A stretch of DNA of 64,000 nucleotides. Source: Dechloromonas sp. GTDB taxonomy: Bacteria; Pseudomonadota; Gammaproteobacteria; Burkholderiales; Rhodocyclaceae. Position 1 is the stretch's first letter. Every line of letters starts with the position of its first letter. Positions 1 through 8,274 of the stretch are shown piece by piece. Below the pieces are notes generated by a model that did not search any database, was not told where the DNA came from, and worked only from the letters and a program-made list of their open reading frames with translations. A program made the position numbers and the translations under genes. The DNA is taken from assembly GCA_028687035.1 (NCBI GenBank), contig JAQUAX010000016.1, forward strand, positions 1 to 64,000, read 5' to 3'.

Positions 1-1
1 C

Positions 2-121
2 TCCATCCTGGAAGGCGTCAATAACCGCATCAAGGTCATCAAGCGCATGGCCTACGGATTTCGCGACTCAGCCTACTTCTTCCTGAAAATCAAGGCCGCA
101 TTCCCCGGTAAAGCGCGATGA
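2..121 (+). CDS. ISL3-family transposase, C-terminal end only
   Basis: The frame open from the left edge encodes 39 residues and a TGA stop. It contains the segments EGVNNRIKVIKRMAYGFRD and YFFLKIKAAFPG, the typical C-terminal end of ISL3-type (IS204/IS1001/IS1096/IS1165) DDE transposases. The N-terminal part lies outside the window, so it cannot be said whether the gene is intact. The element stops just before the transcription terminator of the convergent cytochrome c4 gene, which looks undamaged. I could not identify the right inverted repeat with confidence; it should lie within a few tens of bases after the stop. Confidence 0.85.
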   Translation, partial: SILEGVNNRIKVIKRMAYGFRDSAYFFLKIKAAFPGKAR

Positions 122-124
122 ACC

Positions 125-150
125 AAAAAAAGGCCGCGCTCGGCGCGGCC
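125..150 (-). terminator. Rho-independent terminator of cytochrome c4 gene
   Basis: A perfect 8-bp inverted repeat (132-139 with 143-150, loop of 3) is followed on the minus strand by a run of seven T (125-131). It lies 28 bases after the stop of the minus-strand cytochrome gene. Confidence 0.85.
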
Positions 151-177
151 CCGGTGGGCGGACAACCGCGCTGCGGC

Positions 178-792
178 TTATTCCAGGGTCGCGATGTATT
201 CGGCGACCGCGTGGGTTTCCAGTTCGCTGAGCTTGGACGCGACGGTGTGCATCACCGCGTTGTCGTTGGTCCGCTCGCGCTTGTTGAACTGCTTGATCTG
301 ATCCTCGATGTAACGCGGATGCTGGCCGGCGAGACGCGGCAGCTGCGGCGTGCCCAGGCCCTTCGGGCCATGGCAGCTGGCGCAGCTGGGCAGACCGGAG
401 AACTGGTTGCCGCGATTGAAGATGAACTTGCCGACGGCGACCAGCTCGCCGTCCTTCAACGGCCGGCCGCCGATTTCCTTGGTCTGGAAAAAGAGGCCGA
501 TCGCCTTCATCTCGGCCGGCGTCAGTTCCTCGACCTGGGGCGCCATCGTGTCGCTCTTGCGCTTGCCGGACTTGAAATCGGCCAGCTGCTTGGCGATGTA
601 GTCGGCATGCTGGCCGGCCAGGCGCGGGAAGACCGGGCTGGCCGACTCGCCCTCCAGGCCGTGACACAGGAAACAGCGACCGCCGACGATTTCCTCGGCA
701 CGCGCCAGAGCGGCCTGGTCGGCAGCCGGCACCCCGCCGGAAAAGACTGCGGTCAACGCCGCCCCCGCGATCAATTTGCCGAACTTGCGCAT
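178..792 (-). CDS. Cytochrome c4, diheme periplasmic electron carrier
   Basis: A 204-residue protein with an N-terminal signal peptide and two c-type heme motifs, CFLCH (about residue 40) and CASCH (about residue 137). Each half carries a distal Met (SDTMAP; NAVMH), as in the two-domain cytochrome c4 family, which delivers electrons from the bc1 complex to terminal oxidases in the periplasm. Two ATGs are possible, at 798 and 792. The AGGGG Shine-Dalgarno directly abuts the first but lies 6 bases before the second, so 792 is chosen. The gene is a single transcription unit with its own promoter (827-855) and terminator (125-150). The family call is firm; the exact start is less so. Confidence 0.9.
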   Translation of the reverse strand: MRKFGKLIAGAALTAVFSGGVPAADQAALARAEEIVGGRCFLCHGLEGESASPVFPRLAGQHADYIAKQLADFKSGKRKSDTMAPQVEELTPAEMKAIGLFFQTKEIGGRPLKDGELVAVGKFIFNRGNQFSGLPSCASCHGPKGLGTPQLPRLAGQHPRYIEDQIKQFNKRERTNDNAVMHTVASKLSELETHAVAEYIATLE

Positions 793-826
793 TCCCATCC
801 CCTGTCGTTTAAAAGCAAATGATTAA

Positions 827-855
827 ATCGTAATTTGCTTACGTGTTGCTTTCAA
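827..855 (-). promoter_or_regulatory. Sigma70-type promoter of cytochrome c4 gene
   Basis: On the minus strand, a TTGAAA -35 (855-850) and a TACGAT -10 (832-827) are separated by exactly 17 bases in the gap between dut and the cytochrome gene. Confidence 0.6.
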
Positions 856-860
856 GCGAA

Positions 861-1310
861 TCAGGCCTTGCCGGTGCTGCCGAAGCCCCCGTCGCCGCGA
901 TGACTCTCGTCGAACGCCTCGACGACGTTGAAGGCGACCTGCAGCACCGGCACGACGACCAGCTGCGCGATGCGGTCGAGCGGATTCAGCGTGAACGCCT
1001 GCTGGCCGCGGTTCCAGACCGAGACCATGATCTCGCCCTGGTAGTCGGAATCGATCAGGCCGACCAGATTGCCGAGCACGATGCCGTGCTTGTGGCCGAG
1101 GCCGGAGCGCGGCAGGATCATCGCGGCCAGGCCGGGATCGGCCAGGTGGATCGCGATGCCGGTCGGCACCAGCGTCGTCTGGCCGGGTTCGACGACCAGC
1201 GCCTCGGCGACGCAGGCGCGCAGGTCGAGGCCGGCGGCGCCCGGCGTCGCGTAATGCGGCGGGCTGTCGTGCAGGCGGGAGTCGAGAATCTTGACGTCGA
1301 TACGGTGCAT
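861..1310 (-). CDS. dut: dUTP diphosphatase
   Basis: A 149-residue trimeric dUTPase that hydrolyses dUTP to dUMP and pyrophosphate, keeping uracil out of DNA and supplying dUMP for thymidylate synthesis. The family motifs appear in order: [33 protein letters not shown], and the C-terminal glycine-rich [10 protein letters not shown] that closes over the active site. The length is normal for bacterial Dut. Its ATG overlaps the coaBC stop by one base (TGATG), so the two are translationally coupled; the coaBC-dut order is common in proteobacteria. Confidence 0.97.
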   Translation of the reverse strand: MHRIDVKILDSRLHDSPPHYATPGAAGLDLRACVAEALVVEPGQTTLVPTGIAIHLADPGLAAMILPRSGLGHKHGIVLGNLVGLIDSDYQGEIMVSVWNRGQQAFTLNPLDRIAQLVVVPVLQVAFNVVEAFDESHRGDGGFGSTGKA

Positions 1311-2509
1311 CAGTCTTTTCCTGTCAACAATTGGGCGATGTGCTCGACCAGCTGGCGGGCGAGCGCGGATTTCGGGGCCGGCGCCAGCGGATGGGCGCCG
1401 GCGTCGTCGAACAGCACGAGGCGGTTGTCGTCGCCGCCGAAGCCGTCCTGGATCAGGTTGCCGGCGATCAGCGGGATGTTCTTGCGCTGCCGCTTGCGCT
1501 GCGCGTATTCCTCGAGATTGCGGCTTTCCGCGGCGAAGCCGACGCAGAACGGGCCGTCGGGCAGCGCCGCGACCTCGGCGAGGATGTCCGGGTTCTCGAT
1601 CAGCTCGATCGCCGGGATGCCGCCGCTCTCCTTCTTGAGCTTGTGTTCGGCGGCATTGGCGACGCGATAGTCGGCCACGGCGGCGACAGCAATGAAGATG
1701 TCGCTTGCGGCGGCACGGGCCAGCACGGCGGCGTGCATTTCCAGTGCGCTGCGCACGTTGACGCGGTCGACGCCTTGCGGCGCGGCAAAACCGACCGGGC
1801 CGGACACCAGCGTCACCTCGGCGCCGGCATGGCGGGCAGCACGCGCCACCGCGTAACCCATGCGCCCGGACGACAGGTTGGTGATGCCGCGCACCGGATC
1901 GATCGCCTCGAAGGTCGGCCCGGCGGTGATCAGCACGCGGCGCCCGGCCAGCACCGTGGGCTGGCAGAAGGCGACGATCTCCTCGGCGATGTCCTCCGGT
2001 TCGAGCATGCGCCCGGCGCCGACCTCGCCGCAGGCCTGCTCGCCGCTCGCCGGACCGAGCACGACGATGCCGTCGGCCCGCAGCTGGTCGACGTTGCGCC
2101 GGGTCGCCGGGTTTTCCCACATCTGGCGGTTCATCGCCGGCGCGACCAGCAGCGGGCAGTCGCGGGCCAGGACCATGGTCGCCAGCAGGTCGTCGGCCTG
2201 GCCGTGCGCGATGCGCGCCAGGAAATCGGCCGAGGCCGGCGCGACGACGATCAGGTCAGCCTGACGCGACAGGTCGATATGAGCCATGGCGTTCGGCATC
2301 CGGGCGTCCCACTGGTCTACATAGACCGGCTTGCCGGACAGCGCCTGAAAGGTGGTCGGCGTCACGAAATGCGTCGCGCCTTCCGTCATCGCCACCTGCA
2401 CGTCGGCTCCCTGCTTCGTCAGCAGGCGGACCAGCTCGGCGGCCTTGTACGCTGCGATGCCGCCGGTGACGCCGACGACGACGCGCTTTCCGTTCAATTC
2501 CATGGTCAT
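1310..2509 (-). CDS. coaBC: Bifunctional phosphopantothenoylcysteine decarboxylase/phosphopantothenate-cysteine ligase
   Basis: A 399-residue two-domain enzyme of coenzyme A synthesis. The N-terminal CoaC flavoprotein domain (about 1-185) shows GGIAAYKA, the active-site His in AHIDL (about 78), the PAMNRQMW motif (Asn 127) and the catalytic Cys 160 in [13 protein letters not shown]. The C-terminal CoaB ligase domain (about 190-399) starts with [18 protein letters not shown] and contains AAVADYR and the KLKKES lysine motif. CoaB joins cysteine to phosphopantothenate; CoaC decarboxylates the product. ATGs at 2509 and 2503 are both possible. It is the first gene of a two-gene operon with dut, divergent from radC. 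Confidence 0.97.
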   Translation of the reverse strand: MTMELNGKRVVVGVTGGIAAYKAAELVRLLTKQGADVQVAMTEGATHFVTPTTFQALSGKPVYVDQWDARMPNAMAHIDLSRQADLIVVAPASADFLARIAHGQADDLLATMVLARDCPLLVAPAMNRQMWENPATRRNVDQLRADGIVVLGPASGEQACGEVGAGRMLEPEDIAEEIVAFCQPTVLAGRRVLITAGPTFEAIDPVRGITNLSSGRMGYAVARAARHAGAEVTLVSGPVGFAAPQGVDRVNVRSALEMHAAVLARAAASDIFIAVAAVADYRVANAAEHKLKKESGGIPAIELIENPDILAEVAALPDGPFCVGFAAESRNLEEYAQRKRQRKNIPLIAGNLIQDGFGGDDNRLVLFDDAGAHPLAPAPKSALARQLVEHIAQLLTGKD

Positions 2510-2513
2510 AAAT

Positions 2514-2539
2514 GTAGAATCACGATTCGTTCATTCTAC
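2514..2539. promoter_or_regulatory. Inverted repeat in coaBC/radC divergent promoter region
   Basis: GTAGAAT (2514-2520) and its exact complement ATTCTAC (2533-2539) lie in the 40-bp gap between the two divergent genes. On each strand the half-site contains TAGAAT, a good -10 hexamer pointing towards one gene. The repeat may therefore be two face-to-face -10 elements rather than an operator; -35 matches are weak. Confidence 0.35.
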
Positions 2540-2549
2540 TGGAAAGACC

Positions 2550-3230
2550 ATGGCGATCACCGACTGGCCGGCCGCCGAGCGGCCGCGCGAACGCCTGCTG
2601 GCGCACGGTCCGGCAGCCCTTTCCGACGCCGAACTGCTGGCCATCTACCTGCGTGTCGGCGTGCGCGGCAAGAGCGCCGTCGATCTCGCGCGCGACCTGC
2701 TCCGGCATTTCGACGGCCAGATCGGTCGGCTGGCCGAAGCCCCGCTGCCCGAACTGGCGCGTCTCCCGGGAATCGGCCAGGCCAAGGCGGCCCAGTTGAT
2801 GGCCAGCTTCGAACTCGCCCGCCGGGCCCTGCAGCAGGAAATGCTGGCCCGCGACAATCTGGCTTCCCCGGGCCGGGTCCGCGACTGGCTGCGCCTGAAG
2901 CTGGGCCAGCGGCCGCAGGAAATCTTCATGGCCTTGTGGCTGGATGCGCAGAACCGCCTGCTGCAGGCCGACGAACTATTCACCGGCACCCTGACGCAGA
3001 CTTCCGTCTACCCGCGGGAAGTCGTCAAGGCCGCGCTGCGCCACAATGCCGCCGCAGTGATCCTGGCGCACAATCACCCGTCCGGCGTCGCCGAGCCTTC
3101 GTCGGCCGACGAGATGCTGACCCGCGCCCTGAAGCGTGCGCTGGACACGGTGGACGTTCGCCTGCTCGACCATTTCATCGTCGCCGGCCAGGCGCCGCCG
3201 CTGTCGTTCGCCGAGCGCGGACTGATCTAG
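2550..3230 (+). CDS. radC: RadC family JAB-domain protein
   Basis: A 226-residue protein of the RadC/YeeS family. The N-terminal part is a helix-hairpin-helix-like region ([15 protein letters not shown]). The C-terminal MPN/JAB domain has the metal-binding motif HNHPSG followed by S-x(2)-D (about residue 171 on). The family's cellular role is unsettled; the old link to DNA repair in E. coli was not upheld. The start is the ATG 40 bases from coaBC; an in-frame extension into coaBC is not supported. Confidence 0.93.
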   Translation: MAITDWPAAERPRERLLAHGPAALSDAELLAIYLRVGVRGKSAVDLARDLLRHFDGQIGRLAEAPLPELARLPGIGQAKAAQLMASFELARRALQQEMLARDNLASPGRVRDWLRLKLGQRPQEIFMALWLDAQNRLLQADELFTGTLTQTSVYPREVVKAALRHNAAAVILAHNHPSGVAEPSSADEMLTRALKRALDTVDVRLLDHFIVAGQAPPLSFAERGLI

Positions 3231-3245
3231 AAGACAAAAAATCGC

Positions 3246-3275
3246 TTGATATTCGGCATACCCTTCGGCTAAAAT
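3246..3275 (+). promoter_or_regulatory. Promoter of rpmB-rpmG
   Basis: TTGATA (-35, 3246-3251) and TAAAAT (-10, 3270-3275) are spaced by 18 bases, 36 bases before the rpmB start. The -10 context GCTAAAATCGC recurs before tyrS. Confidence 0.6.
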
Positions 3276-3311
3276 CGCGGGCTTTCTTCTAGCGAATTCT
3301 GGAGCACCATC

Positions 3312-3545
3312 ATGGCGCGAGTCTGCCAAGTAACGGGTAAAGGCCCGATGGTTGGGAACAACGTTTCCCACGCCAACAACAAAACGAAGCGCCGCTTCCT
3401 GCCGAACCTGCAGTATCGTCGTTTCTGGGTCGAGAGCGAAAACCGCTTCGTCCGCCTGCGCGTTTCCAACGCCGGCCTGCGCGTCATCGACAAGAAGGGC
3501 ATCGACGCCGTTCTGGCCGACCTGCGCGCCCGCGGCGAAATCTGA
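3312..3545 (+). CDS. rpmB: 50S ribosomal protein L28
   Basis: A 77-residue protein beginning [20 protein letters not shown], the typical L28 N-terminus, with family-normal length. It is a structural protein of the large ribosomal subunit. A GGAG Shine-Dalgarno (3301-3304) precedes the ATG. It is co-transcribed with rpmG 17 bases downstream, the usual proteobacterial arrangement. Confidence 0.98.
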   Translation: MARVCQVTGKGPMVGNNVSHANNKTKRRFLPNLQYRRFWVESENRFVRLRVSNAGLRVIDKKGIDAVLADLRARGEI

Positions 3546-3562
3546 TTAGGAAGGATTAAAAA

Positions 3563-3733
3563 ATGGCTAGCAAAGGCGGTCGCGAAAAAATCAAGCTGGA
3601 ATCCACTGCGGGTACCGGTCACTTCTATACCACCTCCAAGAACAAGCGCACGACGCCTGAAAAACTGGAGTTCATGAAGTACGACCCGAAGGCGCGCAAG
3701 CACGTTGCCTACAAGGAAGTGAAGCTGAAGTAA
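3563..3733 (+). CDS. rpmG: 50S ribosomal protein L33
   Basis: A 56-residue reading frame starting [20 protein letters not shown] and ending AYKEVKLK, a complete bacterial L33. It lacks the Cys pairs of zinc-binding L33, so it is the C-minus form. It is the second gene of the rpmB-rpmG operon, preceded by AGGAAGG, and is closed by the terminator at 3758-3787. Confidence 0.97.
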   Translation: MASKGGREKIKLESTAGTGHFYTTSKNKRTTPEKLEFMKYDPKARKHVAYKEVKLK

Positions 3734-3757
3734 TTCAGCGGATCTCCAGCTTTCGAC

Positions 3758-3787
3758 AAACCCGCCCCTGTGGCGGGTTTTGTTTTT
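3758..3787 (+). terminator. Terminator of rpmB-rpmG
   Basis: The perfect stem AAACCCGCC/GGCGGGTTT (3758-3766 with 3772-3780) is followed by a T-rich tract (3778-3787). Confidence 0.9.
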
Positions 3788-3835
3788 CCGGCCCGGAAAA
3801 CGGGGCCACCAGGCGCAATGCAATTTCCAAAAATT

Positions 3836-3848
3836 TATAATTTATAAT
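3836..3848 (+). promoter_or_regulatory. AT-rich promoter region of hybrid kinase gene
   Basis: Two overlapping perfect TATAAT hexamers (3836-3841 and 3843-3848) lie in a very AT-rich tract 31-43 bases before the kinase ATG. No convincing -35 hexamer is seen. Confidence 0.4.
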
Positions 3849-3878
3849 AAAATATACAAAAACGACTGGATCGTCGAC

Positions 3879-6800
3879 ATGCCCGCCCTCGAAAACGCCG
3901 TTTCAACCGCGCTGCTGCAGACGGTCGTCGACCGGGTCGCCGATGGTGTCTGCATCACCGATGGCGAATGCCGACTGGTCTATTGCAACGCCGGTTTTGC
4001 CGAAAAGCTGGGCCGGCCCGCCGAAGTGCTGCTGGGTACGGAACTCGCGTCCTGCCTGGCCGAAATATTCGGCTCCGGATTCGAGCCCCCGCTGACCCCG
4101 CCTCCAGCAGATGCCGAAAGCCGGCGCTGGACCGGCGCACTGGCGGCCGGGATCGCCCCATCGGGCTGGCTGGAAGGCACGCTGACCGCCGTGCCCGGCG
4201 GGCTGCTCTGCACCCTGCGCGACGTGACCGGACAACGGGAAATGGCCGCCGAACTGGAGCGCGAACACCAGCGCCTGCACGACGTCATCGAGGGCACCCG
4301 GGCCGGCACCTGGGAATGGAACGTCCGGGACGGGCAGACCCGGTTCAATGCGCGCTGGGCCGAAATCGTCGGCTACGACCTGGCGGAACTGGAGCCGACC
4401 GATATCGGCACCTGGCTGCGCCTGGCCCACCCGGACGACCTCGCCCGCTCCGAGGAAACCCTGGCCCGCCACTTCGCCGGCGAACTGCCGCACTACGAAT
4501 GTGCCATCCGGATGCGCCACAAGGACGGGCACTGGGTCTGGGTGCATGACCGGGGCCGCGTGGTCTCCCGCGATGCCGACGGCCAGCCGCTGTGGATGGC
4601 CGGCACGCACATCGACGTCACCGAATCCAAGCTGACCGAGGAAGCCTTGCGCGCGAGCGAAGGCCTGCTGCGCACGGTGCTCGACGAAATCCCCTTCCCC
4701 GTGATCCTGAAGGACGCCGACGGCCGCTTCCTGCTCGGCAACCAGACCGTCGCCGAACTCTACGGCACGACGCCGGAGGCGCTGGTCGGCAAGGACGACG
4801 CCGACTTCGGCGTCCCGCCCGAGATGGCCGACTTCTTCCGGCAGAACGTGCAGGCGATCATGGCCCGCGGCCATACCGAAATCGTCCTCGAGGACAGCCG
4901 CGACGCGGTCAGCGGCGAGACCCGCCACTTCAAGTCGATCAAGAAGCCGCTGAAGGACCGGGAGGGAAACAACCAGATTCTGGTCATCGCCCAGGACATC
5001 ACCGACGTGATCCGCAGCCAGGCCAAGGTCGCGGCCAGCGAGCGCCGCCTGCAGGACGTGCTGCGCATCACCCGCGAAGGCATCTGGGACTGGCACCTGC
5101 CGAGCGGCAAGGTGGTCCACAACACGCAATGGTATGAACTGCTCGGCTACGGCGAAGGCGAGATCCCGGGCAATGTCGACGCCTTCGTCCAGCTGATCCA
5201 CCCGGACGACCAGCCCGCGGTCCAGGCAAGGCTGCAGGCGCTGATCGACGGCCGAACATCGCTTTATCAATCGGAACATCGCCTGCTCGCCAAGAGCGGC
5301 CCGATCTGGGTCCAGGACCGCGGCGGCATCGTCGAGCGCGACGAGGCCGGCAAGCCGCTGCGCATCGTCGGCAGCTTTTCCGACATCACCCACCGCCGGG
5401 AAAGCGAGGACCAGATCGCCGCGCTGGTCGAGGAACAGCGCGCGGTGCTGCAAAGCGACGTGGTCGGCATCGCGATGGTGCGCGGCCACCACATCGTCTG
5501 GGCCAATCCCGCAATCGCCCGGATGCTCGGCTACGCTGCCGGCGAACTCGGCGCGATGCCGATCCACTGCATCTATCCCGACGACACCGCCTACCGCGAA
5601 GCCCGCGAAGCGGCTCAACCGGCCATCCGGTCGGGCGGCGTGTTCCGGACTCAGGGGCGCTACCGGCGCAAGGACGGCTCGCTGGCCTGGCTGGACATTT
5701 CCGGCACCCAGTTGCAGATCGGCAGCAACGACTCGATCTGGGCATTCATCGACATCTCGGAGCAGAAACGCACCGAGGAGGCGCTGATCGAGGCCCGCCG
5801 CGCCGCCGAGGACGCGAACCTGGCCAAGAGCCGCTTCCTGGCGACGATGAGCCACGAAATCCGGACCCCGATGAACGGCATCCTCGGCATGGCGCAGCTG
5901 CTGCTGATCCCGGGCCTGCAGGATGGGGAACGCCTGGAGTATGCACAGACCATCCTGAACTCCGGACGCACGCTGCTCGACCTGCTCAACGACATCCTCG
6001 ACCTGTCGAAGGTCGAGGCCGGCAAGTTCGAACTCGAGCTCAGTCCGACCGCGCCGGCCCGGATCGTCGCCGACGTCTGCCAGTTGTTCGGCGAAGTCGC
6101 AGCCGGCAAGGGGCTCAGGCTGAGTTCGCGCTGCGCCTTCCCGGTCGAGCGCTATCTGGGCGACCCGACGCGACTGCGCCAGATGCTGGCCAACCTGGTC
6201 GGCAATGCGATCAAGTTCACCGACGCCGGATCGGTCATCATCGAGGCCCGCGAACTCGCCTGCGGTGAACGCGGCGCCGTGCTCGAATTTGCCGTCACCG
6301 ACACCGGCATCGGCATCCCGCCGGAAAGCCTGCCGGCGCTGTTCCAGCCCTTCTCGCAGGCCGACAGTTCGACGACCCGGCGCTACGGCGGCACCGGGCT
6401 CGGCCTGTCCATCGTCAACAGCCTGGCCCGCCTGATGGACGGCGAGGTCGGCGTGGACAGCCGGCCCGGCGAGGGTTCGCGCTTCTGGTTCCGCATCCTC
6501 GGCCAGCGCGTCGCCGACGCGCCGGCGACCGGCGAGACCGCGGAACAGCCGGCCGCCCTGCCGCTGTTGAACGGACGCGTGCTGGTCGTCGAGGACAACG
6601 CGACCAACCGCCACGTGATCGCGGCGATGCTCGGCAAGCTCGGGCTCACCGTCGAACTGGCCGAAAACGGCCAGGAAGGCGTCGATCGCGCGACCAGCGG
6701 CAGCCCGCCCGACCTGGTGCTGATGGACGTCCAGATGCCGCTGCTCGACGGTCACGGCGCGACGCGCCTGATCCGGCAATGGGAAGCCGGGCACGGCCGC

Positions 6801-6953
6801 CCCGCGCTGCCGGTCATCGCGCTGACCGCCGACGCCTACGAGGAGGACCGCCAGCGCTGCCTGGCGGCCGGGATGAACGATTTCCTGGCCAAGCCCGTCG
6901 TCCTCTCGGCGCTGAAGCAGATGCTGCAGCGCTGGCTGGTAACGGGCGGCTGA
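3879..6953 (+). CDS. Cytosolic multi-PAS hybrid sensor histidine kinase
   Basis: A 1024-residue protein without signal peptide or membrane segments. About five PAS/PAC units span roughly 5-640, joined by WMAGTHIDVTE- and VGSFSDITHR-type PAC ends. A HisKA domain follows with phospho-acceptor His 659 (MSHEIRTPMNG), then an HATPase with N box NLVGNAIKFTDAG and the glycine boxes DTGIGIP and GGTGLGLSI. The C-terminal receiver has Asp 950 in LVLMDVQMP and a signature Lys in FLAKPV. It should sense an intracellular cue (redox, ligand or light-like, unknown) and pass phosphate to a separate Hpt protein, as no Hpt domain is present. The start ATG at 3879 follows the AT-rich promoter. No output partner is adjacent. 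Confidence 0.9.
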   Translation: MPALENAVSTALLQTVVDRVADGVCITDGECRLVYCNAGFAEKLGRPAEVLLGTELASCLAEIFGSGFEPPLTPPPADAESRRWTGALAAGIAPSGWLEGTLTAVPGGLLCTLRDVTGQREMAAELEREHQRLHDVIEGTRAGTWEWNVRDGQTRFNARWAEIVGYDLAELEPTDIGTWLRLAHPDDLARSEETLARHFAGELPHYECAIRMRHKDGHWVWVHDRGRVVSRDADGQPLWMAGTHIDVTESKLTEEALRASEGLLRTVLDEIPFPVILKDADGRFLLGNQTVAELYGTTPEALVGKDDADFGVPPEMADFFRQNVQAIMARGHTEIVLEDSRDAVSGETRHFKSIKKPLKDREGNNQILVIAQDITDVIRSQAKVAASERRLQDVLRITREGIWDWHLPSGKVVHNTQWYELLGYGEGEIPGNVDAFVQLIHPDDQPAVQARLQALIDGRTSLYQSEHRLLAKSGPIWVQDRGGIVERDEAGKPLRIVGSFSDITHRRESEDQIAALVEEQRAVLQSDVVGIAMVRGHHIVWANPAIARMLGYAAGELGAMPIHCIYPDDTAYREAREAAQPAIRSGGVFRTQGRYRRKDGSLAWLDISGTQLQIGSNDSIWAFIDISEQKRTEEALIEARRAAEDANLAKSRFLATMSHEIRTPMNGILGMAQLLLIPGLQDGERLEYAQTILNSGRTLLDLLNDILDLSKVEAGKFELELSPTAPARIVADVCQLFGEVAAGKGLRLSSRCAFPVERYLGDPTRLRQMLANLVGNAIKFTDAGSVIIEARELACGERGAVLEFAVTDTGIGIPPESLPALFQPFSQADSSTTRRYGGTGLGLSIVNSLARLMDGEVGVDSRPGEGSRFWFRILGQRVADAPATGETAEQPAALPLLNGRVLVVEDNATNRHVIAAMLGKLGLTVELAENGQEGVDRATSGSPPDLVLMDVQMPLLDGHGATRLIRQWEAGHGRPALPVIALTADAYEEDRQRCLAAGMNDFLAKPVVLSALKQMLQRWLVTGG

Positions 6954-6962
6954 GCGGAAGAA

Positions 6963-7451
6963 TCAGGCGCGCCGGGCGAGCAGCACGGCGTAGATGAGGA
7001 TGCCGCCGAAGATCGGGACCGACCAGTTGGCCATCGACAGACCGAGGAATTCCCAGTCCCGGCTCGAGCAGAAGCCGGTGGCCAGGAACAGCGACGGCCA
7101 CTGCATGCCCAGCCAGTCGACCAGGCGCTCGACCAGGTTCGGGTCGGCGTATCCGCATTCGGTCGCCAGCTCCGGGTAGGCCTGCATCCAGGACTGGTAA
7201 ACGGCGACCCCGATCCCGGCCAGCGACAGGCTGCCGACCGCCGCCGACCACAGGGCGCGCGCGCCCGGCCACACGGCGCCGCCGAGCGCCAGCACGCCGA
7301 TCAGCAGGTAGAGCAGGCGCTGGAAGATGCACAGCGGGCAAGGCGCCAGGCGCAGCAAGGCCTGCAGCTCCATGCCGAGCGCGACGACGCCCAGGCTGCC
7401 CAGCCCGAGGGCGGCGAACCAGGCGCGCAACGGAACGTTCGACCAATTCAT
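6963..7451 (-). CDS. dsbB: Disulfide bond formation protein B
   Basis: A 162-residue inner-membrane protein with four predicted helices that re-oxidises periplasmic DsbA and passes electrons to quinone. The first periplasmic loop has the redox pair Cys 38/Cys 41 (APCPLC). The second pair is Cys 99 (ATECG) and Cys 128 (TGFCSS), as in the DsbB family. It is convergent with the hybrid kinase (9-base gap) and divergent from the following regulator gene, so it is monocistronic. Confidence 0.93.
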   Translation of the reverse strand: MNWSNVPLRAWFAALGLGSLGVVALGMELQALLRLAPCPLCIFQRLLYLLIGVLALGGAVWPGARALWSAAVGSLSLAGIGVAVYQSWMQAYPELATECGYADPNLVERLVDWLGMQWPSLFLATGFCSSRDWEFLGLSMANWSVPIFGGILIYAVLLARRA

Positions 7452-7569
7452 CGGAAGCGGTTTCCTGTTGAAGACAAAACCGGATTCTACCCGCTGCCTC
7501 CGGATTCGCCCTCCCCCGGCCGGTCCACCGCAACTGGACCGGCGCCCGGCGCGCCGCTAACATTGCCGG

Positions 7570-8274
7570 ATGAACACACGCATCCTGCTCGTCGAAGACG
7601 ACGAACGACTGGCCGAGCTGACGGCCGAATACCTGACCCGCAACGACTTCCAGGTCGCCGTCGAGCCGCGCGGCGACACCGCCGAAGCCCGCATCCAGGC
7701 CGAACAGCCGGATCTGGTGATCCTCGACGTGATGCTGCCCGGCAAGGACGGCTTCGAGGTCTGCCGGGCGGTCCGCCCGCACTACCGCGGCGTGATCCTG
7801 ATGCTGACCGCGCGCGACGAGGATTTCGACCAGATCCTCGGTCTCGAGATGGGGGCCGACGACTACATCGCCAAACCGGTCCAGCCGCGCGTGCTGCTCG
7901 CCCGGATCAAGGCCCTGCTCCGCCGCCTGCCGGCCGCCGGCGACGCCAAGGCCGGCGAAACCGGCAGCATGGTCTTCGGCCAGTTCCGGATCAGCCAGGC
8001 GACGCGGACGGCGACGCTGGCCGGCCAGCCGATCGACCTGACCACCGCCGAATTCGACCTGCTCTGGCTGCTCGCCACCCATGCCGGCAACGTGCTGTCG
8101 CGCGACGACCTGCTGCAGGAATTGCGCGGCATCGGTTTCGACGGCCTGGACCGCTCGATCGACGCCCGCATTTCCCGGCTGCGCAAGAAACTGAACGACG
8201 ACCCGGACAATCCGACGCGGATCAAGACGGTGCGCGGCAAGGGCTACCTGTTCAGCAAGCATGACTGGAACTGA
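7570..8274 (+). CDS. OmpR-family response regulator, RstA-like
   Basis: A 234-residue regulator. The receiver domain (about 4-117) has acidic DD near residue 11, phospho-acceptor Asp 53 (ILDVMLPGKDG), and the segment LGLEMGADDYIAKPVQPR that is characteristic of RstA-type proteins. The C-terminal winged helix (about 130-230) ends with RIKTVRGKGYLFS. The last 14 bases overlap the start of the cognate kinase gene, so the two are coupled. Its targets are unknown from this window. The RstA subgroup call rests on sequence resemblance. Confidence 0.9.
   Translation: MNTRILLVEDDERLAELTAEYLTRNDFQVAVEPRGDTAEARIQAEQPDLVILDVMLPGKDGFEVCRAVRPHYRGVILMLTARDEDFDQILGLEMGADDYIAKPVQPRVLLARIKALLRRLPAAGDAKAGETGSMVFGQFRISQATRTATLAGQPIDLTTAEFDLLWLLATHAGNVLSRDDLLQELRGIGFDGLDRSIDARISRLRKKLNDDPDNPTRIKTVRGKGYLFSKHDWN

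Noticed and set aside
2352..2549. N-terminal extension of RadC into coaBC
   Set aside because: The extra residues are antisense to coaBC, and the family start [17 protein letters not shown] lies at 2550.
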